From: JAPLST01 sp964397565
Lineage (GTDB): Bacteria > Auribacterota > UBA3054 > JAPLST01
Assembly: GCA_964397565.1 (NCBI GenBank)
Contig: CAYNJC010000024.1
Coordinates: 1-64,000, forward strand
DNA length: 64,000 nt
Direction: 5' to 3'
Shown here: positions 51,549 through 59,048 of the stretch, one piece after another
Position numbering within the stretch: the stretch's first letter is position 1
Layout: each line of letters opens with the position of its first letter
Program-made: the position numbers and the translations under genes
The notes under the pieces: model-generated
Seen by the model: the letters and a program-made list of their open reading frames with translations, nothing else
Told to the model about the DNA's origin: nothing
The model's database searches: none

Positions 51549-51755
51549 ATGAAAAGACTGTCAATCTGCCTAACGCTTGTTCTTGCTTGCCTGGTGACCG
51601 CCTCTGCTATGTTTGCCCAGACCCACGGCAGAGATGCCAACAAATCGAGAAAACAGCCGAGCATGACCAACCGCGTCGATCGGATTGCGGTGACCAATGC
51701 TGCCGGCAAAGTAGTACACCCGGTGCGCAGGTCAGAACGTCGGGGCCAACGTTGA
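51549..51755 (+). CDS. Small exported basic peptide
   Basis: 68 aa. AAGGAC is well spaced before ATG 51549. Residues 1-24 are a clear signal peptide (RLSICLTLVLACLVTASAMFAQ), leaving a 44-residue hydrophilic, Arg/Lys-rich mature peptide without Cys. An intrinsic terminator follows about 14 bases after the stop. No family is recognised. Ribosome site, signal peptide and terminator together make a real monocistronic gene likely. Confidence 0.6.
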   Translation: MKRLSICLTLVLACLVTASAMFAQTHGRDANKSRKQPSMTNRVDRIAVTNAAGKVVHPVRRSERRGQR

Positions 51756-51768
51756 ATTCGACAACTGG

Positions 51769-51800
51769 CGGTCTGCCGTTATCGGCAGGCCGTCTTTTTT
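51769..51800 (+). terminator. Intrinsic terminator after small exported peptide gene
   Basis: CGGTCTGCCG-TTAT-CGGCAGGCCG (51769-51792, one G-T pair), followed by TCTTTTTT (51793-51800). Confidence 0.85.
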
Positions 51801-51848
51801 GTGCATGGGCAGCGCGCCGCGACGTGTTAGCCAAGGTTCTCTGGGCGA

Positions 51849-53069
51849 TCAGATGATGTGCGTTGCGCGTCCGGCTTGGAGAAAACGTTTGAGGATGCGC
51901 GCGATGTGTTCGTCGGTATGGATGGCGCTGACGCTCAGGCGCAAGCGTTCGCCACCCGGCGGCACTGCCGGCGCGATCACCAAGCTGGTGAAGACGCCTT
52001 GGGCGTAGAGGGTCCGCCACAAGGCCGCCGCACGTTCCATACTGCCGATCAACACGGGAATAATGGGCGTCACGGACGCGCCGACATCAAATCCCAAATC
52101 GTGCAGGCCGTTGCGCAAGAGGTCTGAAACCTGGCGCAAGCGCACGCGCCGTTCCGGCTCTTGCTGCACGATCTCCAGTGACGCGATCACGGCGGCGGCC
52201 ATCGGCGCCGACAGAGCTGCTGAGAAAATCAGTGAGCGCGCATGATGGCGCACATAATCGATCACATTCCTGGTTCCGGCAATAAAGCCGCCCGAGGCCG
52301 CCAAGGCCTTTGAAAACGTGCCCATGACCACGTCGACCTCATCGAGGCAGCCGAGTTCCTCCGCAGTACCGGCGCCGTTGGCGCCCAGAACACCGATGCC
52401 ATGCGCGTCATCCACGATCACGCGCGCGCCGTGCGCATGTGCTGTGGCGAGCAGCGTCGGCAACGGCGCGATGTCGCCATCCATGCTATAGACGCCCTCA
52501 ATCACGACCAACGCGCCGCCATCCTCATCCGTTTTTTCCAGCAGGGCCGCCAAGGCCGCGGCATCATTGTGCGGAAAGCGGGCCATGCGCGCATGCGACA
52601 GGCAGCAGCCATCCAAGATGGACGCATGCACCAGCTTGTCGGCAAACACCCAATCCTTGCGGTGGGCCAGGGCGCTGATCAGGCCCAGATTGGCTTGCAT
52701 GCCGGTGCTGAACACCAAAGCCGCCTCCTTGCGCACGAAGGCCGCCAAGCGCGTCTCCAGCTTTTCATGAATACGCAAGGTGCCCGCCAGAAAACGCGAG
52801 GAACAACAGCCCGTGCCGTAGTGGTGCAAAGCGTGCGCCGCCGCCGCCTGCACGCGCGGATCGTGCGCCAGCCCCAAATAGTCATTCGAGGCCAGCATCA
52901 ACATGGTCTGGCCGGCAATCACCACCTCCGGTCCGGGCGCTGATTCGAGCACGTGAAAGTACGGATAGTACCCGCAACGCCGTGCTTCTTCCGCCGTCCG
53001 GTATTCCGCACAACGGGTGAAGATATCCTTCACTTTACGCGTGGACATAGTGTGCATAGGTTGCTGCAT
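51849..53069 (-). CDS. Alpha-oxoamine synthase (serine palmitoyltransferase / KBL / BioF family)
   Basis: 406 aa PLP enzyme condensing an amino acid with an acyl-CoA. ASNDYLGLAHDPRV, the GTGCCSSRFLAGT loop, VIVDDAHGIGVLG (PLP Asp/His) and MGTFSKALAASGGFIAG (Schiff-base Lys) are conserved. The extended N-terminus (YYPYFHVLESAPGPEVVIAG) resembles bacterial serine palmitoyltransferases and CqsA-like members more than BioF, and no biotin genes are near, so sphingolipid-type synthesis is one option. Starts at 53069, 53057 and 53048 are possible; GAGGA abuts the first. Confidence 0.82.
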   Translation of the reverse strand: MQQPMHTMSTRKVKDIFTRCAEYRTAEEARRCGYYPYFHVLESAPGPEVVIAGQTMLMLASNDYLGLAHDPRVQAAAAHALHHYGTGCCSSRFLAGTLRIHEKLETRLAAFVRKEAALVFSTGMQANLGLISALAHRKDWVFADKLVHASILDGCCLSHARMARFPHNDAAALAALLEKTDEDGGALVVIEGVYSMDGDIAPLPTLLATAHAHGARVIVDDAHGIGVLGANGAGTAEELGCLDEVDVVMGTFSKALAASGGFIAGTRNVIDYVRHHARSLIFSAALSAPMAAAVIASLEIVQQEPERRVRLRQVSDLLRNGLHDLGFDVGASVTPIIPVLIGSMERAAALWRTLYAQGVFTSLVIAPAVPPGGERLRLSVSAIHTDEHIARILKRFLQAGRATHII

Positions 53070-53169
53070 TCCTCGTTAGCTCTCTAAGTGATACTTCGTG
53101 TCGCGTGATGATGCGGGTTACGGCCAGTCTGTAACGTGCCGTTGATCACCACCGCCGCTTGACAGGGTA

Positions 53170-53198
53170 GTATAGCATAGCGGCGTGCGAGATGCAAC
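53170..53198 (-). promoter_or_regulatory. Promoter of alpha-oxoamine synthase gene
   Basis: Minus strand TTGCAT (53193-53198), 17-base spacer ending TGC, TATACT (53170-53175). Nearly identical in form to the promoter at 44249-44277. Confidence 0.78.
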
Positions 53199-53233
53199 TG
53201 GAATGCGCGACAGGGTTACGCATACTGCGGCGG

Positions 53234-53262
53234 TTGACGCGCGTGCGCAAGTCTGGTACTAT
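53234..53262 (+). promoter_or_regulatory. Promoter of GDP-fucose-type reductase operon
   Basis: TTGACG (53234-53239), 17-base spacer, TACTAT (53257-53262); a TATACT overlaps one register later. Leader about 18 bases to ATG 53287. Confidence 0.65.
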
Positions 53263-53286
53263 ACTGCATCAACCACCACGAGAACC

Positions 53287-54225
53287 ATGAGTACGTTTGA
53301 AACGCAACGCATCTGTATTACCGGCGGCGCGGGCTTTCTGGGCTCGCATCTGGTTGCGCATCTGCGCACGCGCGGCTGCCGCAACATATATATCCCGACC
53401 ATCGAGGAATACGACCTGACGCGCGAGCCCGATGTGGTGCGCATGTATGCCACGGCCAAGCCGGATGTGGTCATTCACTTGGCCGCGATCGTGGGTGGCA
53501 TCGGCGCAAATCGCGCACACCCTGGCTCGTTTTACTATAAGAATATGATGATGGGCGCCCTGCTGATTGAGCATGCCCGCCTGACCGGCATCCGGAAGTT
53601 CGTGGCCATCGGCACGATTTGCGCCTACCCGAAATTCACGCCGGTGCCGTTCAAGGAAGAGGAGTTGTGGAATGGCTATCCGGAGGAAACCAATGCGCCC
53701 TATGGCATCGCCAAGAAATGCATGCTGGTGCAACTGCAATCCTATCGTGAAGAGTACGGCATGCATGGCATCTTCTTGCTGCCGGTGAATTTGTATGGCC
53801 CGCGCGACAACTTCAACGAGCAGACGTCCCATGTGATTCCGGCGCTGATCCGCAAGTGCGTCGAAGCCAAGCAGGCGGGTGCAGCCAGCGTCGCCTGCTG
53901 GGGCACGGGCAACGCCACGCGTGAGTTCCTGTTTGTCGAAGATGCGGCGGCGGCGATCGCCTTGGCCACCGAGCGTTATGACGGCGCGGCGCCGGTCAAC
54001 ATCGGGGCCGGCTTTGAAATCCGCATTCGCGCCTTGGCCGAACTGATCGCGCGCAAGACCGGCTTCACCGGCCAGCTCGTCTGGGACCCGACCCAACCCG
54101 ACGGCCAGCCACGCCGCTGTCTCGACGTCGCGCGTGCCGAGGCCTTGTTCGGGTTCCGTGCCCGCACGTCGTTTGAGGATGGCCTGCAAAAAACGATTGA
54201 CTGGTATGTCCAAACGCATTCTTGA
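53287..54225 (+). CDS. fcl: GDP-L-fucose synthase-like epimerase/reductase (WcaG/Fcl)
   Basis: 312 aa extended SDR. GGAGFLGSHL binds NADP; AIVGGIGANRAHPGSF, GTICAYPKFTPVPFKEEELW, APYGIAKK (Tyr and Lys) and VNLYGPRDNFNEQTSHVIPALIRK are strongly characteristic of GDP-4-keto-6-deoxymannose 3,5-epimerase/4-reductase. It makes GDP-L-fucose or a related sugar for surface glycans. gmd, the preceding pathway gene, is not in the window. A longer frame to 53185 covers the promoter and is rejected. Confidence 0.87.
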   Translation: MSTFETQRICITGGAGFLGSHLVAHLRTRGCRNIYIPTIEEYDLTREPDVVRMYATAKPDVVIHLAAIVGGIGANRAHPGSFYYKNMMMGALLIEHARLTGIRKFVAIGTICAYPKFTPVPFKEEELWNGYPEETNAPYGIAKKCMLVQLQSYREEYGMHGIFLLPVNLYGPRDNFNEQTSHVIPALIRKCVEAKQAGAASVACWGTGNATREFLFVEDAAAAIALATERYDGAAPVNIGAGFEIRIRALAELIARKTGFTGQLVWDPTQPDGQPRRCLDVARAEALFGFRARTSFEDGLQKTIDWYVQTHS

Positions 54226-54820
54226 TCTGGCGCTGGTCCTACCGCTGTTGGTGCTGACCGCGCCGTTGCTGGCGTGTATCGCGGTGTGGATCAAACTGGA
54301 TTCGCGCGGCCCGGTCTTGTTTCATCAAACGCGGGTGGGCCAAGGCGGCCGGCTATTTTCCATTCTGAAATTCCGCACGATGGTGGTGGATGCCGAGCAA
54401 CGCGGCTACTACACTGCGGAACACGATCCGCGCATCACCCGGTGCGGCGCATTGCTGCGCCGCACTAGCCTGGATGAGCTGCCGCAACTCCTTAATATCT
54501 TACGCGGTGAGATGAGCGTGGTCGGCCCGCGCCCGACCTTGCCGTATCAAGTGGAGCAGTATACGCCGCGGCAACGCCGGCGCTTGGCAGTCAAGCCGGG
54601 TGTCACCGGCTGGGCCCAGGTCAACGGCCGCAACAGGCTGTCGTGGCCGCAACGGATCGAACGTGATGTCTGGTATGTGGAGCACCAATCGCTCTGGCTT
54701 GATCTGCGGATTCTGGCGCGGACGCTGCGGGTCTGGCTGCGTGGCGAAGGCGTCTATGCCGACAAAGACAACTTCAAACTCAGCGCGCAGGATGATGCGC
54801 AGCTGGGCGGTCCAACGTGA
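54206..54820 (+). CDS. Undecaprenyl-phosphate sugar phosphotransferase (short, PglC/WecP-like)
   Basis: 204 aa with a single N-terminal membrane segment (LALVLPLLVLTAPLLACIAV) and the bacterial sugar-transferase domain: VLFHQTRVGQGGRLFSILKF, TSLDELPQLLNILRGEMSVVG, RPTLPYQVEQY and GVTGWAQVNGR. This is the minimal phosphoglycosyl transferase form. It overlaps the reductase gene by 20 bases. It would start assembly of a glycan, separately from the larger enzyme at 26545-27969. Confidence 0.88.
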   Translation: MSKRILDLALVLPLLVLTAPLLACIAVWIKLDSRGPVLFHQTRVGQGGRLFSILKFRTMVVDAEQRGYYTAEHDPRITRCGALLRRTSLDELPQLLNILRGEMSVVGPRPTLPYQVEQYTPRQRRRLAVKPGVTGWAQVNGRNRLSWPQRIERDVWYVEHQSLWLDLRILARTLRVWLRGEGVYADKDNFKLSAQDDAQLGGPT

Positions 54821-55473
54821 TCCTGGCCTTCGAGACGGCGGCCTATCGCGGCGCTTCGCTGGCCTTGCTGGAGGGCGACACCTGCCTGCGGCAGATTGCG
54901 TTTGACACGCCGCGCACGCTGACCAGCGCGCTGGTGCCGGCGGTGCAAGGCCTGCTGGCCGAGGCGCGCATTACGCCGGCGGCGCTGCGCCTGCTGGCCA
55001 TAGACTGCGGCCCGGGTTCGTTTACCGGCATGCGCATCGGCGTGGCGGTGGTCAACGGCTTGGCCGATGCCTGGGGTATTCCCACGTGCGGCATTGCCCA
55101 GTTTGACTTGTGGCCGCAGCCAGCCGGGCAAGATCTGGCGCAGTTGCTCATGATTGATGCGCAAGCCAGCCATGGGGCGCATTACCAACTGACGCTGCCC
55201 GATGGCACGCGCGAGCGCGGGTTCACGAGGTATGCCGCGCTGCCGGAGGTGCTGCACGCCGCGGGCGACATCACCGGCATGATCTACAGCGACCGGCCGC
55301 TCGATGTGTGCGACACGCTGGGCTGGCGGGTGGTGGTTGTGCCGCCGCCGGCAACCGCGGCACAGGTTGGCCGGGTTGCCATGGCCGCCATGGCCGCCGG
55401 CGTGCGCGGCGCGGTTGCACCACTGTATCTGCACGCCACGCAGTATACCCGAACTCCGGCGCCGGCGTGCTGA
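54817..55473 (+). CDS. tsaB: tRNA threonylcarbamoyladenosine biosynthesis protein TsaB
   Basis: 218 aa ASKHA-fold protein that with TsaD and TsaE makes t6A37 in tRNA. Features: ILAFETAAYRGASLALLEGD, LVPAVQGLLAEA, IDCGPGSFTGMRIGVAVVNGLADAW. Start is GTG 54817, overlapping the sugar transferase stop (GTGA). A core gene embedded in a glycan operon by translational coupling. Confidence 0.92.
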   Translation: MILAFETAAYRGASLALLEGDTCLRQIAFDTPRTLTSALVPAVQGLLAEARITPAALRLLAIDCGPGSFTGMRIGVAVVNGLADAWGIPTCGIAQFDLWPQPAGQDLAQLLMIDAQASHGAHYQLTLPDGTRERGFTRYAALPEVLHAAGDITGMIYSDRPLDVCDTLGWRVVVVPPPATAAQVGRVAMAAMAAGVRGAVAPLYLHATQYTRTPAPAC

Positions 55474-55961
55474 ACGGGCCGACGCGCGCGCAGCGTTTTG
55501 GCGCCGTGGCCATCATCTGGATGGCGCTGATCTCGAGCACCTCGGCGCAACCCAAACAGCGTTTGCATTTCATGCAGCATTTCTATGACGCCCCCCATCA
55601 CCTCCTGGCGCTGTGTTCGCCGGCGACGCGCGCGCACGGCCTGGTCGGCTGGCTCGAACAGCAGAATTATGCACATATACTAGACAAGCCGCTGCATGTG
55701 GTTGCGTATGCGGTGCTGGCACTGCTGTGGCTGCAGTCTCTGCGCGCGGCGCGTCGTCCGCGCCTGTGCCACAACGCCCTCGCGTGGGCGGCGCTTCTCA
55801 CTCTTGTGTTTGCCGTCTTCGATGAATGGCATCAATCGTTTACCCCCGGCCGCGAAATGCGTGCCAGCGATGTGCTGGCTGACGCGGTCGGCGTGCTGGT
55901 GGTCGCGGCTTGGGCGCGCCTTGGCGCCGGGCTTCGGCCAGCGCCAGCTAACGAGAAGTAA
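55467..55961 (+). CDS. VanZ-like membrane protein
   Basis: About 164 aa. Hydrophobic segments at HVVAYAVLALLWLQSL, ALAWAALLTLVFAVF and DVLADAVGVLVVAAWA, with the VanZ signature DEWHQSFTPGREMRASDVLADAVG. GTG 55467 is chosen as start because it overlaps the tsaB stop; the open frame extends further but only inside tsaB. VanZ proteins are small membrane proteins linked to glycopeptide tolerance or phosphoethanolamine/lipid-linked processes; the role here is unknown. Confidence 0.78.
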   Translation: MLNGPTRAQRFGAVAIIWMALISSTSAQPKQRLHFMQHFYDAPHHLLALCSPATRAHGLVGWLEQQNYAHILDKPLHVVAYAVLALLWLQSLRAARRPRLCHNALAWAALLTLVFAVFDEWHQSFTPGREMRASDVLADAVGVLVVAAWARLGAGLRPAPANEK

Positions 55962-56022
55962 GATATGCCACGGCCCCACGGTTGACAGTGCCGACGCACG
56001 TGGCTAACATGGACAGGTGATT

Positions 56023-56670
56023 ATGGAACAGACCCGACAGGAAGAGTTGGTGAATACCTTGACGCATGCCTTTGGCGTGCTCTTAAGCATTGGTGGCACG
56101 GCCGTCCTGCTGGTCTTTGCCGTCCTGCACGGAACGGTCTGGCATGTGGTTGCGTGCAGCATTTACGGGGCCACGCTGGTCGCCATGTTTGCCGCCTCCA
56201 GCGTCTATCATCATGTTGCCTCGCCGCGCATCAAACACCTTTTGAACATCATGGATCACAGCGCGATTTATTTGTTGATCGCGGGAACCTACACGCCGTT
56301 TACGCTGACGATCTTGCGGCGTGGCGGGCTCGGCTGGCCGTTATTTGGCCTGGTGTGGGGTTGCGCGCTGGCCGGGATTGCGGTGAAAACCATGTTTGTT
56401 GGCCGCTGGCGCCTGGTCTCGACGGCGCTGTATGTTGTCTTGGGCTGGCTGTGCGTGATCGCCTACAAACCATTGCTGGCCGGGCTTGGCACGGGCGGTA
56501 CGGTCTTGCTGTTGAGCGGTGGCGCGGCCTACACGCTGGGGGTCATTTTCTACTTGTGGCGCACGCTGCCGTACAGCCACGCCGTCTGGCATGTGTTTGT
56601 GCTGGTGGGCGGCATCCTGCAGTATCTGTGTGTGCTGCTCTACGTGGTGCCGCTGCTGCAGCCGCAGTAG
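56023..56670 (+). CDS. Hemolysin III family (PAQR-like) membrane protein
   Basis: 215 aa, seven hydrophobic helices. Signature residues: EELVNTLTHAFG (His), SSVYHHVASPRIKHLLNIMDHSAIYLLIAGTYTP (core MDHSAIYLLIAGTYTP), and C-terminal SHAVWHVFVLVGGILQY with paired His. The conserved Ser, His and Asp of the PAQR/HlyIII/YqfA fold suggest a zinc-dependent hydrolase or membrane homeostasis function. ATG 56023 fits GGACAGG better than GTG 56017. Confidence 0.9.
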   Translation: MEQTRQEELVNTLTHAFGVLLSIGGTAVLLVFAVLHGTVWHVVACSIYGATLVAMFAASSVYHHVASPRIKHLLNIMDHSAIYLLIAGTYTPFTLTILRRGGLGWPLFGLVWGCALAGIAVKTMFVGRWRLVSTALYVVLGWLCVIAYKPLLAGLGTGGTVLLLSGGAAYTLGVIFYLWRTLPYSHAVWHVFVLVGGILQYLCVLLYVVPLLQPQ

Positions 56671-56702
56671 TGTGCGCCTAGTCTGCGCCGTCGCAGGATA
56701 GC

Positions 56703-57959
56703 CTAACGGACGCGCCGACGCAGCTCATCGAAAACGCGTTTGAGTAGTTGGGTGAGATTGCTGGTGAAATAGAGCACGGTGGCGGTGTCGCTCAGCACGG
56801 CGCTGACGCCGTGGGCGATGTGGGACACGCCATAGATGGTATCGCCGGTATTCAGGCGATGCGTATCCGCGCCATGCGTGAAATCAATGGCACCCTGCAT
56901 GACCATCACAAAGATTTGGCCGGGCGCCTGCGTGGTTTGTGGCACAAAGCCCTTGCGGTCATATTCGCGACATTCCGGGAAGAACATCGGCTCGCCCAGG
57001 TCGGGCACCACCAGCGGTGCGCCGCGATACCGGTGACCGCCTTCAACGCGGGCCTTCAAGACGCGTTCGCCGACCGGGATGAATGACGCGCGGCACGTGC
57101 TGACTTCCTCATCGAAGAAATAGGCGACCGGCACGTTCAGCGCGCGCGCAATCAGTTCGAGGGTGGTGAGCGAGGGTTTGGACCGGCCGGATTCGATGTG
57201 CGAGATCATGCCATAACTCAGGCCGGTCTTGGAGCGCATGGTGGTTTGCAGAAAGCCGCGCTGCGAGCGCGCGTACCGAATGCGCCACGCCAGCCGCTGG
57301 ATCGGCGACAAGTGTTGTGGGGCGCGCGGTGGCCGCGCAAACAGGCCGCGCGGGTCAAGCCGCATGTCCAGCCAGCCATACAACTCGTCGGTGTAACAGA
57401 CCAGATACTCGGCATGCTCGCTGTTGACTGCAATCGGCCCGTGTTCTTCGTGACTGTGGAAAAAGACGCTGTCGCCAGGATTGACGGTGAAGATCTCGTC
57501 GCCGCAGGCATAGTTGAACGAGCCGCTCATGCCATAGATCAGCTGGTCGCCGCGCAACGACACTTTTTGACTCGAAAACGAGTGGCGATGCACGCGCACC
57601 AAGACAGGACCCATCTCTTGTGGCTTGATGCCGTCGAGGACCAAGCCGGTGTCTTCATAGCGCATGCGGCCGTCGCGCGTCACGCCATAGCCGCGATCCG
57701 CCACATGTTGAACGACATAATCGTGCGGGCTGATCACCGGTTCCGCGAACAACTCCGACAACGAAATGTTCAGGGCGCGGGCGATGGCAAATAAGGTATC
57801 AATGGACGGATGAATCTTGCCGCGCTCGATCATCGAGATCATGGCCGGGGTTACCTGTGCCCGTTGGGCCAGCTCACGCAAGCCCAGATTGCCACGCTGC
57901 CGTTGCGCCCGCAGACGCGCGGGAAACCGTTCAAGCGGGTTGCTGTTTGCTTCTGCCAT
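56703..57959 (-). CDS. Double XRE-cupin transcriptional regulator (HTH-cupin-HTH-cupin)
   Basis: 418 aa with a tandem architecture. HTH_3 domain 1 is at about residues 14-70 (LGLRELAQRAQVTPAMISMIERGKIHPS), followed by cupin 1 at about 125-190 (YGMSGSFNYACGDEIFTVNPGDSVFFHSHEEHGP). HTH_3 domain 2 is at about 222-283 (TGLSYGMISHIESGRSKPSLTTLELIARALN), followed by cupin 2 at about 335-405 (FVMVMQGAIDFTHGADTHRLNTGDTIYGVSHIAHGV). Each half is a complete MerR-independent XRE-cupin module of about 200 residues. Cupins usually sense a small metabolite. Two inverted repeats upstream are candidate autoregulatory operators. Confidence 0.85.
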   Translation of the reverse strand: MAEANSNPLERFPARLRAQRQRGNLGLRELAQRAQVTPAMISMIERGKIHPSIDTLFAIARALNISLSELFAEPVISPHDYVVQHVADRGYGVTRDGRMRYEDTGLVLDGIKPQEMGPVLVRVHRHSFSSQKVSLRGDQLIYGMSGSFNYACGDEIFTVNPGDSVFFHSHEEHGPIAVNSEHAEYLVCYTDELYGWLDMRLDPRGLFARPPRAPQHLSPIQRLAWRIRYARSQRGFLQTTMRSKTGLSYGMISHIESGRSKPSLTTLELIARALNVPVAYFFDEEVSTCRASFIPVGERVLKARVEGGHRYRGAPLVVPDLGEPMFFPECREYDRKGFVPQTTQAPGQIFVMVMQGAIDFTHGADTHRLNTGDTIYGVSHIAHGVSAVLSDTATVLYFTSNLTQLLKRVFDELRRRVR

Positions 57960-57994
57960 AAACGCCTCCTTGACGCTTCAACAAATGTCGCGCC

Positions 57995-58010
57995 GTTACA
58001 CTAGCGTAAC
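57995..58010. promoter_or_regulatory. Inverted repeat GTTAC-N6-GTAAC, candidate operator
   Basis: Five-base arms (57995-57999 and 58006-58010) between the regulator's expected start site (about 58040) and its ATG (57959). Position and symmetry fit a binding site for a dimeric HTH protein, possibly autoregulation. Confidence 0.4.
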
Positions 58011-58044
58011 CAGACGCAACAAAATACTGGCTAAACTCGTTGAC

Positions 58045-58074
58045 AAGTATAGCATACTTCTTGTTAATTTGCAC
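58045..58074 (-). promoter_or_regulatory. Promoter of double HTH-cupin regulator with overlapping palindrome
   Basis: Minus strand extended -10 TGC-TATACT (58046-58051); the -35 position reads GTGCAA (58069-58074), weak. The -10 is embedded in AAGTAT-AGC-ATACTT (58045-58059), a perfect 6-bp inverted repeat that could be an operator blocking polymerase. Confidence 0.5.
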
Positions 58075-58412
58075 TAACCTTGCGGGTGGCGCAGGCTTTT
58101 GGCCGCTTTCGGGATGGGCGTGGGCAGATGGCTGGGATGGCAGGGCGTGCACGGCGGCAATGCGCCTGCTGGTGGGGCGAAGACGCAGATTGGGCGTGTG
58201 GCACGACAGCCGGGGTGCACGAAATCCCCCGGCGCTGCTGCGCCCGCCCCTCCCGCCGTTGGCGGGAAAAGGGGGACCAGAGCGCGGCACAAGTGCCAGG
58301 CCCCTATTGGCGCGCCTTTTACACAGTTGGTCGCGTGTCGCATTTGGGGTGGGGTTTCGGGTTTGCTCTCGTCAGCCCGCTGCATTTTCCCACGGAAATC
58401 CCGGAAGAACCC

Positions 58413-58446
58413 AAAAAAGAGAAGGGCGCCCGTGGGCGCCCTTCTC
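58413..58446 (-). terminator. Strong intrinsic terminator
   Basis: Perfect 12-bp stem (58419-58430 with 58435-58446, loop of four) followed on the minus strand by six T (58413-58418), 22 bases after the stop of the TIGR04073-like gene. Confidence 0.9.
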
Positions 58447-58468
58447 ACAAACCTAACAGCAAGCCAGC

Positions 58469-58861
58469 TTACTTCTGCGGTGCCGGGAAGGCAGCTGCAG
58501 CCGTACCACAAGCATCGCGCTCGAGGTAGATCGGCTTGACGCAGAACGGCAGGTAGCTGTTGCCTTCATCCGGCAGCAAGCCGAGGGTCAGCACGTCGCC
58601 GAGGCCGCCGAGCAACCGGCCAACCGCGTAGACGGTGCCCTTCACCGGGCCGATCACCAGGCCGACAACACTGTACTCATTGACATCTTTGAAGAGCCAA
58701 TGCGTGATCTCGGTCGGGGAAACGACCATGTTCTCGATGCCGCGCTGCAAGCCTTTGGTCATCAAAGAACCGGTGTTGTTCGACCACGCCGGAAAGCCTT
58801 CGGCGAGGGCGAGGCCAGCAACCAAGCTTGCTGCCAGTGCTACTGCGATGATATGCTTCAT
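58469..58861 (-). CDS. Exosortase-system-associated small protein (TIGR04073-like)
   Basis: 130 aa with a signal peptide (IIAVALAASLVAGLALA). The mature part has KGLQRGIENMVVSPTEITHWLF, VVGLVIGPVKGTVYAVGRLLGGLGDVLTLG and a Pro-rich end with two Cys. The RG.EN...EI pattern followed by a Gly-rich amphipathic segment resembles the TIGR04073 family found in PVC bacteria with exosortase systems; I assign it from memory of that pattern. Own promoter and strong terminator: monocistronic. Function of the family is not established. Confidence 0.7.
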   Translation of the reverse strand: MKHIIAVALAASLVAGLALAEGFPAWSNNTGSLMTKGLQRGIENMVVSPTEITHWLFKDVNEYSVVGLVIGPVKGTVYAVGRLLGGLGDVLTLGLLPDEGNSYLPFCVKPIYLERDACGTAAAAFPAPQK

Positions 58862-58932
58862 ACTATCTCCTTATGGTATCGTTACGTGTGATTGCTGCCG
58901 TTAAGCAACGGCACCGACAACCACTTATAGGC

Positions 58933-58961
58933 ACTATAGCATATTTATCATGAAAATGCAA
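58933..58961 (-). promoter_or_regulatory. Promoter of TIGR04073-like gene
   Basis: Minus strand TTGCAT (58956-58961), 17-base spacer ending TGC, TATAGT (58933-58938). Confidence 0.75.
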
Positions 58962-59048
58962 GGGGTGGGGAAAACCGGGCTATCCGGCACAAAATAGGCG
59001 GACTAGGGAGCCCGCCTGGAAAGCACTGCAGATAGGAGCGGAGGCTGA

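Larger units (their letters stand above)
57960..58468. other. Intergenic region between regulator and TIGR04073-like gene
   Basis: Contains the regulator's promoter and inverted repeats (57995-58074), about 330 GC-rich bases without a supported gene (several frames open only because stops are rare), and the terminator of the next gene (58413-58446). Confidence 0.4.

Noticed and set aside
51849..53069. Calling the alpha-oxoamine synthase bioF
   Set aside because: No biotin genes are nearby and the N-terminal extension is unlike BioF, so only the family is named.
58040..58539. Three overlapping plus-strand frames of 138-149 codons
   Set aside because: They overlap each other and the convergent terminator, and show low-complexity composition, as expected from rare stop codons in GC-rich DNA.
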